A program made the position numbers and the translations under genes. A stretch of DNA of 64,000 nucleotides from Moraxella osloensis (GTDB lineage Bacteria > Pseudomonadota > Gammaproteobacteria > Pseudomonadales > Moraxellaceae), in the NCBI RefSeq assembly GCF_009867135.1, contig NZ_CP047226.1, positions 2,232,001 to 2,296,000 of the forward strand, written 5' to 3'. The notes below the pieces were generated by a model. That model saw only the letters and a list, made by a program, of their open reading frames with translations, was not told where the DNA came from and did no database searches. This document shows, one piece after another, positions 45,969 through 55,349 of the stretch (position 1 is its first letter; each line of letters begins with the position of its first letter).

Positions 45969-46061
45969 TGATATTTTAAATATTCCTATTTTCATATCTT
46001 GATATTTTTAAATGGTGATGTTTTACATCATGATATGTTAAATAGCGTTACTTATATTTTA
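45969..46061. repeat. Three 31-bp-spaced repeats upstream of tpiA
   Basis: The core TGATATTTTAAAT (45969), TGATATTTTTAAAT (46000) and TGATATGTTAAAT (46031) recurs at an exact 31-base period. The rest of each unit is diverged. The spacing is about three helical turns, which would place the cores on the same face of the DNA. Confidence 0.75.
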
Positions 46062-46128
46062 ATGTTATCTTGACATTTATACTTTGCAAATTCATAGATA
46101 ACCACTTACCTCAATTGACAGGGACATT

Positions 46129-46983
46129 ATGAAAGCATCTGATTATGTAGCAAATTGGCAGAATTCTTGGGTGATTGCTAATTGGAAAATGAACCCTACC
46201 ACACAGCTGACTGTCACAGCCCTCATGACCGATTTGCAGCAGCAGATACCTGCAGATGCACTGCAAAGCTGTAACGTGGTTGTCGCCCCGAGTTTTATGC
46301 ATTTATCGACTACGCAACAAGCCATCCAACATGGGTCATTCAACATCGGGCTAGCTGCGCAAAACTTATGCGCACAACACGCTGATAAAGGCGCGTTTAC
46401 TGGGGAAGTTTCGGGTGCTCAGCTCAAGGACGCTCAGGTAAATTATGTTTTAGTCGGACATTCAGAACGCCGTCAATATTTTAATGAAGATGACGCTTGT
46501 TTAATCCAAAAAATTCGCAATGCCTTTGCACACGATTTAACCGTTGTTTTTTGTATCGGTGAAACACAAGCCCAGTATGAGCAAAATCAGACCCAAGATG
46601 TGTTGGCAGCACAATTAATTGTAGTTAAACAACTAGCCGCAGAATTTGCTAACGCCAAATTTGAAGGCGCTCAAGTTGATAACGCCCAATTGGGTAACTT
46701 AGCATCGCGATTAATTATTGCTTATGAACCCGTTTGGGCGATTGGTACAGGTAAAATCCCAACGATACAAGAAGTACAAAACATTCATGCCTTTATCAGC
46801 ACCACCTTAACGGACATCGATGCCTCTTTAGCGACCACACCGATATTGTATGGCGGCAGCGTGAAAGCGGATAATGCTGCAGAAATCGCCCAATGCCCAA
46901 ATGTAAATGGGGTATTGGTAGGCGGGGCATCACTAGACGCGACGAGCTTTACACAAATTATTCAAGCATTTGCCCAAATTTAA
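46129..46983 (+). CDS. tpiA: Triose-phosphate isomerase
   Basis: Interconverts dihydroxyacetone phosphate and glyceraldehyde-3-phosphate. The 284 residues show VIANWKMNPTTQL with the substrate Lys, VGHSERRQYFNEDD with the catalytic His, IAYEPVWAIGTGKIPT with the catalytic Glu, and LYGGSVKADNAAEI for phosphate binding. It is about 30 residues longer than usual, from a short N-terminal extension and a Gln/Asn-rich loop at about 150-190. The tpiA-secG order is common in gammaproteobacteria. Confidence 0.96.
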   Translation: MKASDYVANWQNSWVIANWKMNPTTQLTVTALMTDLQQQIPADALQSCNVVVAPSFMHLSTTQQAIQHGSFNIGLAAQNLCAQHADKGAFTGEVSGAQLKDAQVNYVLVGHSERRQYFNEDDACLIQKIRNAFAHDLTVVFCIGETQAQYEQNQTQDVLAAQLIVVKQLAAEFANAKFEGAQVDNAQLGNLASRLIIAYEPVWAIGTGKIPTIQEVQNIHAFISTTLTDIDASLATTPILYGGSVKADNAAEIAQCPNVNGVLVGGASLDATSFTQIIQAFAQI

Positions 46984-47074
46984 GGTAAAATATCACCCAT
47001 TTAAAATTTCTTACTTTTGCCACTGACAGCGTTCTTGTTGGGCATTAGTGCTATCAAGTTTTGTAGAGATAAGT

Positions 47075-47395
47075 ATGTATAATGCAATTTTAGTGGTTCA
47101 TATCATTGTCGCGATTTCAATGATTGGTCTGATTTTGGTTCAACATGGTAAAGGTGCCGATGCGGGCGCTTCATTTGGTGCAGGCGGTTCGGCAACCGTA
47201 TTTGGTGCGTCTGGCTCTGCCAATTTTTTGACGCGCTTGACGGCGGTTTTAACGGCAATCTTCTTTATCACCAGTATGACACTGGCAGTATTTGCTAAAC
47301 AGCAATCGCTATCTAGCCGTACCCTTGATACCAGTCTAGCGACTAATACTGCGCCTGCAAGCCCTACACCAACGACGCCTACACCTGCCAAATAA
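47075..47395 (+). CDS. secG: Preprotein translocase subunit SecG
   Basis: Small accessory subunit of the SecYEG channel. The frame opens at a GTG at 47048, but the ATG at 47075 starts the family motif MYNAILVVHIIVAISMIGLI, giving 106 residues. Two TM segments flank the conserved loop LVQHGKGADAGASFGAGGSATVFG (here quoted in parts: LVQHGKGADAG, ASFGAGGSATVFG). The C-terminus is Thr/Pro-rich. It is followed by tRNA-Leu, as in E. coli secG-leuU. Confidence 0.93.
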   Translation: MYNAILVVHIIVAISMIGLILVQHGKGADAGASFGAGGSATVFGASGSANFLTRLTAVLTAIFFITSMTLAVFAKQQSLSSRTLDTSLATNTAPASPTPTTPTPAK

Positions 47396-47429
47396 GTCAT
47401 TAAAAAAAATGTTGCGTTATTGGTAGTTT

Positions 47430-47458
47430 TGACCTAGAATACAGCGTCTATTTTAGAG
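47430..47458 (+). promoter_or_regulatory. Candidate promoter of tRNA-Leu
   Basis: TTGACC (47430-47435) and TTTAGA (47453-47458) are separated by 17 bases, 46 bases upstream of the tRNA. The -10 match is weak; read-through from secG is an alternative. Confidence 0.4.
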
Positions 47459-47504
47459 TGTTGTTATTTAAAAAAACAGCTTGGTTAAAGTAGTTTGGTT
47501 TTTT

Positions 47505-47589
47505 GCGATTGTGGTGGAATTGGTAGACACGCTACCTTGAGGTGGTAGTGCCGCAAGGTGTGAGGGTTCGAGTCCCTCCATTCGCACCA
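47505..47589 (+). tRNA. tRNA-Leu (anticodon GAG)
   Basis: The 85-base gene includes the encoded CCA. The D arm and anticodon arm (CTACCTTGAGGTGGTAG) match E. coli leuU exactly, with anticodon GAG. The variable arm is long, as in class II tRNAs, and the T arm is GAGGG-TTCGAGT-CCCTC. The acceptor stem GCGATTG / CATTCGC has one U-U mismatch at position 5-68. Confidence 0.95.
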
Positions 47590-47612
47590 ACTAAATTAAT
47601 TTTAAATAACTG

Positions 47613-47641
47613 TTGACAAGGTTAATATCTCACTCTATAAT
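47613..47641 (+). promoter_or_regulatory. Perfect consensus sigma-70 promoter of tRNA-fMet
   Basis: TTGACA (47613-47618) and TATAAT (47636-47641) are both exact and separated by 17 bases. Transcription would start about 10 bases before tRNA-fMet and could continue into rimP-nusA-infB. Confidence 0.9.
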
Positions 47642-47657
47642 ACGCTCTCTAAATTGT

Positions 47658-47734
<77 letters not shown>

Positions 47735-47735
47735 C

Positions 47736-47773
47736 TTTTCTAGTAGCATTGCTTTGGTATCATTACTAGAAAA
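47736..47773 (+). other. Stem-loop just after tRNA-fMet
   Basis: TTTTCTAGTA and TACTAGAAAA form a perfect 10-bp stem with an 18-base loop, starting one base after the tRNA CCA. It may guide 3' processing or partial termination. Confidence 0.6.
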
Positions 47774-47804
47774 ATCAATTTAGACACACTTTTATTGATT
47801 TAAA

Positions 47805-47833
47805 AGCCCACCAATTAGTTTGTGGGTTTTTTT
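47805..47833 (+). terminator. Intrinsic terminator between tRNA-fMet and rimP
   Basis: AGCCCAC and GTGGGTT form a 7-bp stem (one G-U pair) with a 10-base loop, ending in a run of seven T. Part of the transcripts may read through into rimP. Confidence 0.75.
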
Positions 47834-47955
47834 GTATCTGTTGGTTTCGAAAAAACTTAAGTTTTGCTAAATTAGCGGTTGCGTTTTAGTAATGTGCCAT
47901 TTTTAAAATCAGCTTTTAAAATCAACAAAGTTAATAATCAACTCTAAAGGATATC

Positions 47956-48465
47956 ATGAAACTATCAACGAAAGTTGCTGAACTGACCCAGATCATTGAG
48001 CCAGCAGTAACTGCCTGTGATGTGAGCTTGTGGGGTATTGAATTTGTACCACAAGGTCGACGCTCTCTTCTTCGTATTTATATTGAAGCCCTACCTGAAG
48101 ACCGTGCCGAAGGCAAACAAGTCACCATTGAAGACTGTGCTGCGGTCACCCACCAAGTCGGTGGTGTGTTGGACTTGCACGACCCGATTGCAGGCGAGTA
48201 TTTACTTGAGGTGTCTTCACCCGGTTTGGATCGCGCGTTTTTTTCTGCTGAGCAGCTGCATGACTATGTGGGGCAAACCATCAGCTTACGATTGATTCAT
48301 GCAATTGGACAAGGTAGTGATAAGCGCCGTAAAGTCACAGGCGAATTAGTCAATATTGACGAGCGCCAGTTGACGGTCAAAACCGAAAACGATCAAGTCA
48401 ATGACCAACTTTTAGCCATCGAGCTTGATAATATTGATAAAGCCAATTTGGTCTACCAATTTTAG
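47956..48465 (+). CDS. rimP: Ribosome maturation factor RimP
   Basis: Assists maturation of the 30S subunit. The 169 residues are somewhat longer than E. coli RimP (150), mainly by a loop insert (EALPEDRAEGKQ). Family features are LWGIEFVPQGRRSLLRIYIE, VTIEDCAAVTHQVGGVLD, GEYLLEVSSPGLDRAFF and the C-terminal SH3-like part (KRRKVTGELVNIDERQLTVK). AAAGGA precedes the ATG, and it starts the rimP-nusA-infB set. Confidence 0.94.
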   Translation: MKLSTKVAELTQIIEPAVTACDVSLWGIEFVPQGRRSLLRIYIEALPEDRAEGKQVTIEDCAAVTHQVGGVLDLHDPIAGEYLLEVSSPGLDRAFFSAEQLHDYVGQTISLRLIHAIGQGSDKRRKVTGELVNIDERQLTVKTENDQVNDQLLAIELDNIDKANLVYQF

Positions 48466-48503
48466 CTTTTAAATTTGGGGTTAACGCCTTTTTACGCTAT
48501 GTC

Positions 48504-48528
48504 TTCTAGCTAACTTTTTTCTAGCTAA
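48504..48528. repeat. Short duplication between rimP and nusA
   Basis: TTCTAGCTAA occurs at 48504-48513 and 48519-48528, a 15-base period. The unit is imperfect beyond these 10 bases. Confidence 0.6.
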
Positions 48529-48581
48529 AAGCAAGATTTTAAAGAATAAAGTCTAGAATGACTTAAATTATAGGTGATTAC

Positions 48582-50063
48582 ATGAATCGAGAAATTTTAA
48601 CGGTCGTTGAAACCGTCAGTAATGAAAAAGGCTTAAATCCTGAAGATATTTTTGAAGCGATTGAGCAAGCATTGGTGGTATCGACCAAAAAGAAAGTTTA
48701 TAGTGAGCAGCCTGAAGTTGCCGTGCGCGTGCATATCAATCGCAAAACAGGTGACTATGACACTTACCGTTATTGGACAGTAGTGGCAGACGAAGATCAT
48801 GAAATGCCTGCCTGTCAGCTAGCGATTAGCGATTTGGATGAAAACGAGTGGAAAATCGGCGATGTCAAAGAAGAACAAATCGAATCCATTGAATTTGGTC
48901 GTATTGCCGCTACCCAAGCTAAACAAGTCATCATTCAAAAAATCCGTGAAGCTGAACGCTCACTGGTGGCAGATGCGTTTGAGCATCGTATCGGCGAAAT
49001 GATTACGGGTGAAGTCAAAAAACCAGCGCGCGATGGTTATATCATTGATTTGGGCGATAATGTCGAAGGCTATCTACCACGCGATAAAATGTTGCCCCGT
49101 GAGCAGCTACGCATCAAAGGTCGTATCAATGCGATTTTAGAGCAAGTCAATCGCGATAACCGTGGTGCTCAGCTCGTATTGTCTCGTACCTCACCACAAA
49201 TGCTGACGGCACTGATGCAAAAAGAAGTACCAGAGATTGCTGAGCAAATCATTGAAATTCGTGATGTTGCGCGTCAACCTGGCTTACGTGCTAAGATTTC
49301 AGTCAAAACCAATGACCATCGTATCGACCCCGTCGGTGCTTGTATTGGTATGCGTGGCACTCGTATCCAAGCCGTGCAACAAGAGCTTGAAGGCGAGCGT
49401 ATCGACGTAGTGGTATGGTCGGATGATCCGGTGCAGTACATTATCAGCGCTTTGGAACCTGCGGATGTTGATCGTATTATTCTTGATGAAGATACCAAAA
49501 CGGCAGATATCATCTTTGCCACTAACGATCAGTTAGCCCGTGCGATTGGCTCACAAGGTCAAAACGTACGCCTTGCATCAGAATTAACAGGCTATCGTCT
49601 TAACATGATGCTCGAAGACGAGTACAATGCTCAACAAGAATCAGAAACCAAAGTGTATCGCGACCTATTCTACACACGTCTTGAAGTCGATGAAGATTTG
49701 GCACAAGCCTTGGTGGATATTGGATTTACCTCACTTGAAGAAGTTGCGTATGTCCCGGCTGAGACTTTCTACGACATCGATGGGCTAGATGATGACGCCA
49801 TCGACGCAATCCAAGAACGTGCCAAAGAAGCGGTGATTGCCGATGAATTGGTCAAACAACAAAATATTAAAGAGCCAAGCCAAGAGCTTCTAAACCTTGA
49901 AGGCATGACTCAAGCATGGGCCTACAAGCTTGCCGAACGTGACGTCATCACCGTCGACGATCTTGCCGAACAAGCCATCTTTGATATCCAAGATATCGAA
50001 GGTCTTGATGAAAAGACCGCAGGTGAGCTTATTATGAAAGCCCGTGAATCATGGTTTAATTAA
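48582..50063 (+). CDS. nusA: Transcription termination/antitermination protein NusA
   Basis: RNA polymerase-associated factor for pausing, termination and antitermination. The 493 residues (495 in E. coli) have the N-terminal polymerase-binding domain, an S1 domain at about 135-200 (GEMITGEVKKPARDGYIIDL), two KH domains (GACIGMRGTRIQAVQQEL and IGSQGQNVRLASELTGY) and two C-terminal acidic repeats (VDIGFTSLEEVAYVP and WAYKLAERDVITVDDLAEQA). It is 13 bases upstream of infB. Confidence 0.97.
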   Translation: MNREILTVVETVSNEKGLNPEDIFEAIEQALVVSTKKKVYSEQPEVAVRVHINRKTGDYDTYRYWTVVADEDHEMPACQLAISDLDENEWKIGDVKEEQIESIEFGRIAATQAKQVIIQKIREAERSLVADAFEHRIGEMITGEVKKPARDGYIIDLGDNVEGYLPRDKMLPREQLRIKGRINAILEQVNRDNRGAQLVLSRTSPQMLTALMQKEVPEIAEQIIEIRDVARQPGLRAKISVKTNDHRIDPVGACIGMRGTRIQAVQQELEGERIDVVVWSDDPVQYIISALEPADVDRIILDEDTKTADIIFATNDQLARAIGSQGQNVRLASELTGYRLNMMLEDEYNAQQESETKVYRDLFYTRLEVDEDLAQALVDIGFTSLEEVAYVPAETFYDIDGLDDDAIDAIQERAKEAVIADELVKQQNIKEPSQELLNLEGMTQAWAYKLAERDVITVDDLAEQAIFDIQDIEGLDEKTAGELIMKARESWFN

Positions 50064-50076
50064 AAAAGGTGTATGA

Positions 50077-52806
50077 ATGGCAGATAAAACCGTAAAAGAA
50101 CTTGCAGCAATGACCACAAAGACCGTTGAAGCAATTAATAATCAACTGGTCAAGGCAGGGCTGTCTGCACGCGGTGACAATGACATCGTCACCGATAGCG
50201 AACAACAAAAACTGGTCAGCTTTTTACAACAAAGTCATGGTCAAAATGACAAGCCTCGGATTAGCTTAAAAAGCAAAACCACTTCTACTGCACGGGTGAC
50301 AGGCACTTCTGGTAAAGCCAAAAGTGTCAATGTTGAAGTACGTAAAAAAATGGTATTTGATAAGCCAAATCCCAATAAAATTGCTGAAGAGCTCGCGTCT
50401 CGTGAAGCTGTGACGAAAGACGCTGAAGAAAAAGCGCGTTTGGCAAAAGAAAAAGCCGCCCAAGAACAAGCTGAAAAAGACAAAGCCAAACAAGCGGCAG
50501 AAGCGCGCCAGCAAGCTACCCTTGCGGCAATGCGTGCTAACTTAGGTGGCGGTAGTCAAGCTGCCAAAGAGCACACAACCACCAGTGTGGTAGTGAAAAA
50601 AGGCAATAAAACCGCTGCCATCGAAGTCAAAAAAGCTGACAAAAAACCTGCGCCGAAAAAAGAATCGGATAGTGAACGCAAAGCGCGTGAAGCAGAAGAA
50701 GAACGCCTACGTCAAATCGAATCAGAAAATCGCCGTAAATCCGCTGAAGAAGCTCAGCAGCGCACCCTTGAGCAAATGCGCCAAATGGCAAGTAAATACA
50801 GCGAAACCGATACTGAAACTACGATGGTTGTCAAAAAAGATGAACCATTGGCAGAAGGTTTGGTGGGCGCAGCGCTTGAAGATTCATTTGAACAAGAACG
50901 CCGTGAAATCAAACGCGGAACCGCAAGCACTGCAAACAAAAACCGTCGTCGTCGCCGTGGTGATGAGGGTGAGCAAGAGATTAAAAACCGTGGTCGCGGC
51001 TTAAAATCATCGCAAGCCAATAAACACAAATTTGAAAAACCGGTTGAAAAAATCGTGCATAACGTTGAAATCGGTGAGACCATCGTGGTATCTGAACTTG
51101 CCCAAAAAATGGCAATCAAAGTACGCGAAGTCGTCAAAATGTTAATGAAAATGGGCGAGTTGGTCCGTGAAAACGAATCCATCGACCAAGAAACCGCTGC
51201 CCTACTTGTTGAAGAAATGGGTCATAACCCCGTGCTTGTGAGTTCAACCCAAGTTGAAGACTCACTACGTGAAGCGGTTGGCGAGAAAAGCAGCAACGTC
51301 CAAGCGCGTCCGCCTGTGGTTACTATCATGGGTCACGTTGACCATGGTAAAACGTCCCTACTCGATAAGATCCGTTCTAGTAAAGTGGCATCGGGCGAAG
51401 CAGGTGGTATTACTCAGCATATCGGTGCTTATCATGTGCAGACTGACCAAGGCGTTATTACTTTCTTAGACACCCCAGGTCACGCCGCATTTACCGCGAT
51501 GCGTTCTCGCGGTGCCAAAGCGACGGATATCGTGGTGTTAGTGGTCGCAGCCGATGACGGTATGATGCCGCAGACGGCTGAAGCGATTGACCATGCGCGT
51601 GCCGCAGGTACCCCGATTATCGTAGCTATCAACAAGATGGATAAAGACAGCGCCGACCCAGACCGCGTCCTCAACGAACTGACCACCAAACAAGTCGTTC
51701 CTGAAGAATGGGGCGGTGACACACCGGTAGTCAAAGTCTCTGCGTTAACAGGTCAAGGTATCGATGAATTGCTTGAAGTGATTAACCTACAAGCGGAAGT
51801 GATGGAACTTGAAGTTGCTACTGACGGTGCAGCGCAAGGTGTGGTGATTGAATCACGTCTTGAAAAAGGTCGCGGTGCCGTGGTCAGTTTGCTGGTTAAA
51901 CAAGGTACTTTAAATCAAGGTGACTTGGTACTTGCTGGCGAATATTATGGTCGCGTCCGTGCTATGACCGATGAAAACGGTCAAAAAATCACCTCAGCGG
52001 GTCCTTCAATTCCTGTTGAAATCTTAGGTCTGCCTGATACGCCAGCGGCTGGTAGCGAGTTTATGGTGGTTTCAGATGAGAAACGTGCGCGCGAAGTTGC
52101 AGAATATCGCACGGTTCGTGAGCGTGAAAAAGTGCTTGAACGTCAAGCCAAATCACGCTTAGAAAACTTGTTTGACCAAATGAGCGATGCCAAACTGCCT
52201 TCCGTTAATTTGATTCTTAAAACTGACGTTCGAGGTTCACTAGAAGCCTTGTTAACCGCGCTTGATGAATTATCTACGGATGAAGTTAAAGTCAAAGTCA
52301 TCTCATCGGGTGTCGGTCCAATCACCGAATCGGATGTGGTACTCGCCGAATCAAGCGAAGCGGTATTATTAGGCTTTAACGTTCGTGCTGATAACGCTGC
52401 CAAACGCAAAGCGGATGAAGCAGGCTTAGATATTCGCTACTATAGTGTTATCTATGGGTTAATTGATGACGTGAAAGCAGCGATGAGCGGTTTACTTGCG
52501 CCAGAACATCGTGAGCAAATCTTGGGTATCGCAGAAGTACGTGAAGTCTTCCACTCTAGTCGCTTTGGTTATGCAGCCGGTTGTATGGTGACGGAAGGTA
52601 ATATTATTCGTAACAAGCCAATTCGGGTATTGCGTGATGACCAAGTTATTTTCACTGGTCAATTACAATCATTACGTCGCTTTAAAGAGGATGTTAATGA
52701 GGTGCGCGCTGGTATGGAGTGTGGTCTAGCGGTAAAAGGTTATGAAGTAAAAGAAGGCGATAAGATTGAAGTCTTCGAAATTCATGAAGTCAAACGTACC
52801 TTATAA
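50077..52806 (+). CDS. infB: Translation initiation factor IF-2
   Basis: GTPase that brings fMet-tRNA to the 30S subunit. The 909 residues have the N-terminal domain ([20 protein letters not shown]), a long highly charged Lys/Glu/Ala linker (about 110-310), then the G domain: GHVDHGKTS at about 419-427, DTPGHAAF and NKMDK. Domains II-IV follow, with the C-terminal tRNA-binding part ending in [14 protein letters not shown]. An N-terminally shortened form from an internal start, as in E. coli, is possible but not shown. Confidence 0.97.
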   Translation: MADKTVKELAAMTTKTVEAINNQLVKAGLSARGDNDIVTDSEQQKLVSFLQQSHGQNDKPRISLKSKTTSTARVTGTSGKAKSVNVEVRKKMVFDKPNPNKIAEELASREAVTKDAEEKARLAKEKAAQEQAEKDKAKQAAEARQQATLAAMRANLGGGSQAAKEHTTTSVVVKKGNKTAAIEVKKADKKPAPKKESDSERKAREAEEERLRQIESENRRKSAEEAQQRTLEQMRQMASKYSETDTETTMVVKKDEPLAEGLVGAALEDSFEQERREIKRGTASTANKNRRRRRGDEGEQEIKNRGRGLKSSQANKHKFEKPVEKIVHNVEIGETIVVSELAQKMAIKVREVVKMLMKMGELVRENESIDQETAALLVEEMGHNPVLVSSTQVEDSLREAVGEKSSNVQARPPVVTIMGHVDHGKTSLLDKIRSSKVASGEAGGITQHIGAYHVQTDQGVITFLDTPGHAAFTAMRSRGAKATDIVVLVVAADDGMMPQTAEAIDHARAAGTPIIVAINKMDKDSADPDRVLNELTTKQVVPEEWGGDTPVVKVSALTGQGIDELLEVINLQAEVMELEVATDGAAQGVVIESRLEKGRGAVVSLLVKQGTLNQGDLVLAGEYYGRVRAMTDENGQKITSAGPSIPVEILGLPDTPAAGSEFMVVSDEKRAREVAEYRTVREREKVLERQAKSRLENLFDQMSDAKLPSVNLILKTDVRGSLEALLTALDELSTDEVKVKVISSGVGPITESDVVLAESSEAVLLGFNVRADNAAKRKADEAGLDIRYYSVIYGLIDDVKAAMSGLLAPEHREQILGIAEVREVFHSSRFGYAAGCMVTEGNIIRNKPIRVLRDDQVIFTGQLQSLRRFKEDVNEVRAGMECGLAVKGYEVKEGDKIEVFEIHEVKRTL

Positions 52807-52857
52807 GTTAAGCTGACAACCTAATATTGCCAGCTTGCTATTAGCAACCTTCTCAGG

Positions 52858-52892
52858 GGTCTAATTAATTTAGGTTAATTAGGCCTTTTTTT
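52858..52892 (+). terminator. Intrinsic terminator between infB and rbfA
   Basis: GGTCTAATTAA and TTAATTAGGCC form an 11-bp stem (one G-U pair) with a 6-base loop, followed by seven T. It lies 51 bases past infB and 20 bases before rbfA, so it should attenuate distal expression. Confidence 0.8.
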
Positions 52893-52911
52893 ACTATAAA
52901 AAGGATTACCA

Positions 52912-53301
52912 ATGAATCAACGTTTACAACGTCTTGCCGATCAAATTCAGCGCGACCTAGCGGTTTTGATTCGTGACGAGATTAACGACCCCCGCTTGAC
53001 TGGGTTTGTGACCATTTCTAGTGTCAAAATTAGCCCGGACTTGGGTTATGCTGATATTTATGTCACCATCATGGAAAAGTCGATGGATGATGCCATGACA
53101 AAAGATTATCATACCGAAAGCTTAGAAGTGCTGAACAAAGCATCAGGTTTTTTGCGTACTGAGCTCAGTCATTTGCTAAAGACCCGCACTACGCCCCGTC
53201 TGCGCTTTCACTATGATGAAGTGACAGCTAATGCTAACTATATGATGAATCTGATTTCTAGAGCCGTACAAAGTAGCGAAGGTCAGCCATCAGAAGACTG
53301 A
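52912..53301 (+). CDS. rbfA: Ribosome-binding factor A
   Basis: Late 30S assembly factor that acts on 16S rRNA. The 129 residues have the type II KH-like fold: RLQRLADQIQRDLAVLIRDE, NDPRLTGFVTISSVKISPDL, YADIYVTIME and the RTELSHLLKTRTTPRLRFHYD block. AAAAAGGA precedes the ATG. A strong terminator lies just upstream, so it may depend on read-through or an unseen promoter. Confidence 0.95.
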   Translation: MNQRLQRLADQIQRDLAVLIRDEINDPRLTGFVTISSVKISPDLGYADIYVTIMEKSMDDAMTKDYHTESLEVLNKASGFLRTELSHLLKTRTTPRLRFHYDEVTANANYMMNLISRAVQSSEGQPSED

Positions 53302-53364
53302 TGGGTTGTAGGCTATGATGTGATGAGCCTATTTGTCACTTTGAGTCATTAACAGGGATGTTGA

Positions 53365-54381
53365 ATGCAGTTACTTTGGGGTATCAGTAAGTTTATCGTC
53401 ATTACTCTCTCAAGCCTATGGGTCGGGGTGTTTGTGTGGACGCATCAACCCTTAGGCAGATATGTCAGTCTAGCACTGATTAGCGTATGGGTATTTTTCA
53501 CCCTTGCTGTTTTGGTCAGTATCATCAAACCGACCCTGTTTTCATCCCTGCTTTCTCATCAGTCTTTATTATTGATTTTTTTTGCGGTGGTGGCGATTGC
53601 CATTGCATGCTTTTTTTCGATGTCAGCTAGCAATGAGCGTGATTGGAACCCTGAAGTTGCCCAAATGTTAGACTATCGTCTTGACCATGATGGCAACACA
53701 CTCACCATTAGCAACGTTAGAAATTTTGATTGGCAAGATAAAACCCATTTTCAGCCGCGATGGGAAACTAGGCAATACGACTTGGCGAAACTGCAAACTG
53801 TCGATTTTATCGCCTCTTATTGGATGGGCGATGCCATTGCCCATACGCTAGTGAGTTTTGGGTTTAGTGATGGAAAGCAGCTTGCGTTATCTATCGAGAT
53901 TCGCAAAGAAGTCAATGAACAATTTAGTACGCTAGGTGGATTTTTTCGCAAGTTTGAATTGGTGATTATCGCTGCGGATGAAAAAGATATTATTTATACC
54001 CGTAGTAATATCCGTCATGAAGATGTTTATATTTATCCCATCAATATGCCAAAAGACCATATTCAAGCGCTGTTGCTTGCGTATCTAGCGAAAGCCAAGT
54101 CCTTAAAAACGCAGCCGACATGGTATAATTCATTGGTAAATAACTGTACCACGGCAATTTATGAGCTGATTGACGATATTCAACCTTTGCCATTTGATTA
54201 TCGTATCTTGTTATCGGGCTATATTCCCAGTTATCTGTATGACCAGCAATTGATTGATAACCGCTATAGCTTGCAACAGTGGCAACAACGGGCACACATT
54301 AACCCTAAGTCAAAGCCGTATTCTGTCAACCACCCTATTAGCACAGCAGATTACTCGCAGCTGATTCGAACCGACTTTTAA
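53365..54381 (+). CDS. DUF4105 (Lnb N-terminal-like) membrane protein
   Basis: The 338 residues start with three hydrophobic segments at about 7-26, 32-53 and 65-87 (LLLIFFAVVAIAIACFF), followed by a soluble domain likely to face the periplasm. That domain resembles DUF4105: WETRQYDLAKLQTVDFIASYW, SFGFSDGKQLALSIEIRKE, and NNCTTAIYELIDD near residue 255, with Cys followed by Thr as in a thiol-dependent catalytic pocket. Related domains include the N-terminal part of lipoprotein transacylase Lnb. It lies between rbfA and truB, which is not its usual place. Confidence 0.8.
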   Translation: MQLLWGISKFIVITLSSLWVGVFVWTHQPLGRYVSLALISVWVFFTLAVLVSIIKPTLFSSLLSHQSLLLIFFAVVAIAIACFFSMSASNERDWNPEVAQMLDYRLDHDGNTLTISNVRNFDWQDKTHFQPRWETRQYDLAKLQTVDFIASYWMGDAIAHTLVSFGFSDGKQLALSIEIRKEVNEQFSTLGGFFRKFELVIIAADEKDIIYTRSNIRHEDVYIYPINMPKDHIQALLLAYLAKAKSLKTQPTWYNSLVNNCTTAIYELIDDIQPLPFDYRILLSGYIPSYLYDQQLIDNRYSLQQWQQRAHINPKSKPYSVNHPISTADYSQLIRTDF

Positions 54382-54401
54382 TGAATTGATAAATCCACAA
54401 C

Positions 54402-55349
54402 ATGATGACTCAACCAAAAACAAAATCCATCGTCTCTGGCGTCTTACTGATTGATAAACCGCAAGGGATGACCTCTCAGCAAGTGGTATCAAAAGTCAAA
54501 TACTTGCTCAAATCTGATGTGCACGACAGTAAAAAAGCGGGTCATACCGGTACCCTTGACCCAATGGCAACAGGGTTGCTGCCGATTTGTCTGGGAGAAG
54601 CGACCAAGTTTAGCCATTATCAACTCGATGCCATCAAATCTTACCAAGCCATTATCAAACTCGGCGAGCAAACCGATACAGGGGATGCTGAAGGTCAGAT
54701 AATTGCCACTAGCCCTGTACCGCATGTGACACAAGCAATGTTACAAAGCGTCACTGAGCAATTTTTGGGTGAGATAATGCAGGTGCCGCCCATGTACTCC
54801 GCGCTCAAAAAAGACGGCAAAAAGCTGTATGAACTGGCGCGTGAAGGTATTGAAGTTGAGCGAGCAGCACGTCCTCTCACCATTTATGAGCTGTCACTCA
54901 CCCCCCTATCCGACCAACAATTGCAGTTAACCGTCACTTGCTCCAAAGGAACCTATGTGCGCGTGCTGGCTGAAGATATAGCCAAAGCGCTAGGTACGCT
55001 AGGACATCTGACAGCGCTTAGGCGTATACAGACGGGTGATTTTGAGATTGCTAATGCCATCACATTAGCCGATTTTGCAGCGCTCGATGTTGCAGCGCGG
55101 TTTGATAAGCTATTAGCGGTGGATGCCTGCGTTCACTCACTACCAAGCTTACTATTAGACGATAGCCAATCAAAGCGCATCCGACAGGGTCAACGCTTAA
55201 ACGTCAAGGCGACGATGTTAACTCAGCAGATGAACTTAACCGCCAATCAAACGTTTCGCTTGTTTGACGATTATCAGCAATTTTTGGGCACGGGGCTACT
55301 TGAACCCAATGGACGTTTACAACCGATGAAGCTGGTCAATTCAAACTAG
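54402..55349 (+). CDS. truB: tRNA pseudouridine(55) synthase TruB
   Basis: Makes pseudouridine 55 in the T loop of tRNAs and assists tRNA folding. The 315 residues (314 in E. coli) show GVLLIDKPQGMTSQQVV, the catalytic Asp in GHTGTLDPMATGLLPICLG, YQAIIKLGEQTDTGDAEG, QVPPMYSALKKDGKKLYELA and CSKGTYVRVLAEDIAKALG. Two adjacent ATG codons are available at the start. It follows the DUF4105 gene by 20 bases. Confidence 0.96.
   Translation: MMTQPKTKSIVSGVLLIDKPQGMTSQQVVSKVKYLLKSDVHDSKKAGHTGTLDPMATGLLPICLGEATKFSHYQLDAIKSYQAIIKLGEQTDTGDAEGQIIATSPVPHVTQAMLQSVTEQFLGEIMQVPPMYSALKKDGKKLYELAREGIEVERAARPLTIYELSLTPLSDQQLQLTVTCSKGTYVRVLAEDIAKALGTLGHLTALRRIQTGDFEIANAITLADFAALDVAARFDKLLAVDACVHSLPSLLLDDSQSKRIRQGQRLNVKATMLTQQMNLTANQTFRLFDDYQQFLGTGLLEPNGRLQPMKLVNSN

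Larger units (their letters stand above)
45706..46128. other. Divergent regulatory region between pilB and tpiA
   Basis: No gene is supported. The region is very AT-rich and holds a 17-bp perfect palindrome (45909-45925), a TATAAT box (45946-45951), three 31-bp-spaced repeats (45969-46061) and TTGACA at 46070-46075. These are listed separately. It may control both the pilus operon and tpiA. Confidence 0.6.

Noticed and set aside
45969-46061. A CRISPR-like array at the 31-bp-period repeats
   Set aside because: Only a 13-base AT-rich core is conserved in three copies, with no repeat-spacer structure.
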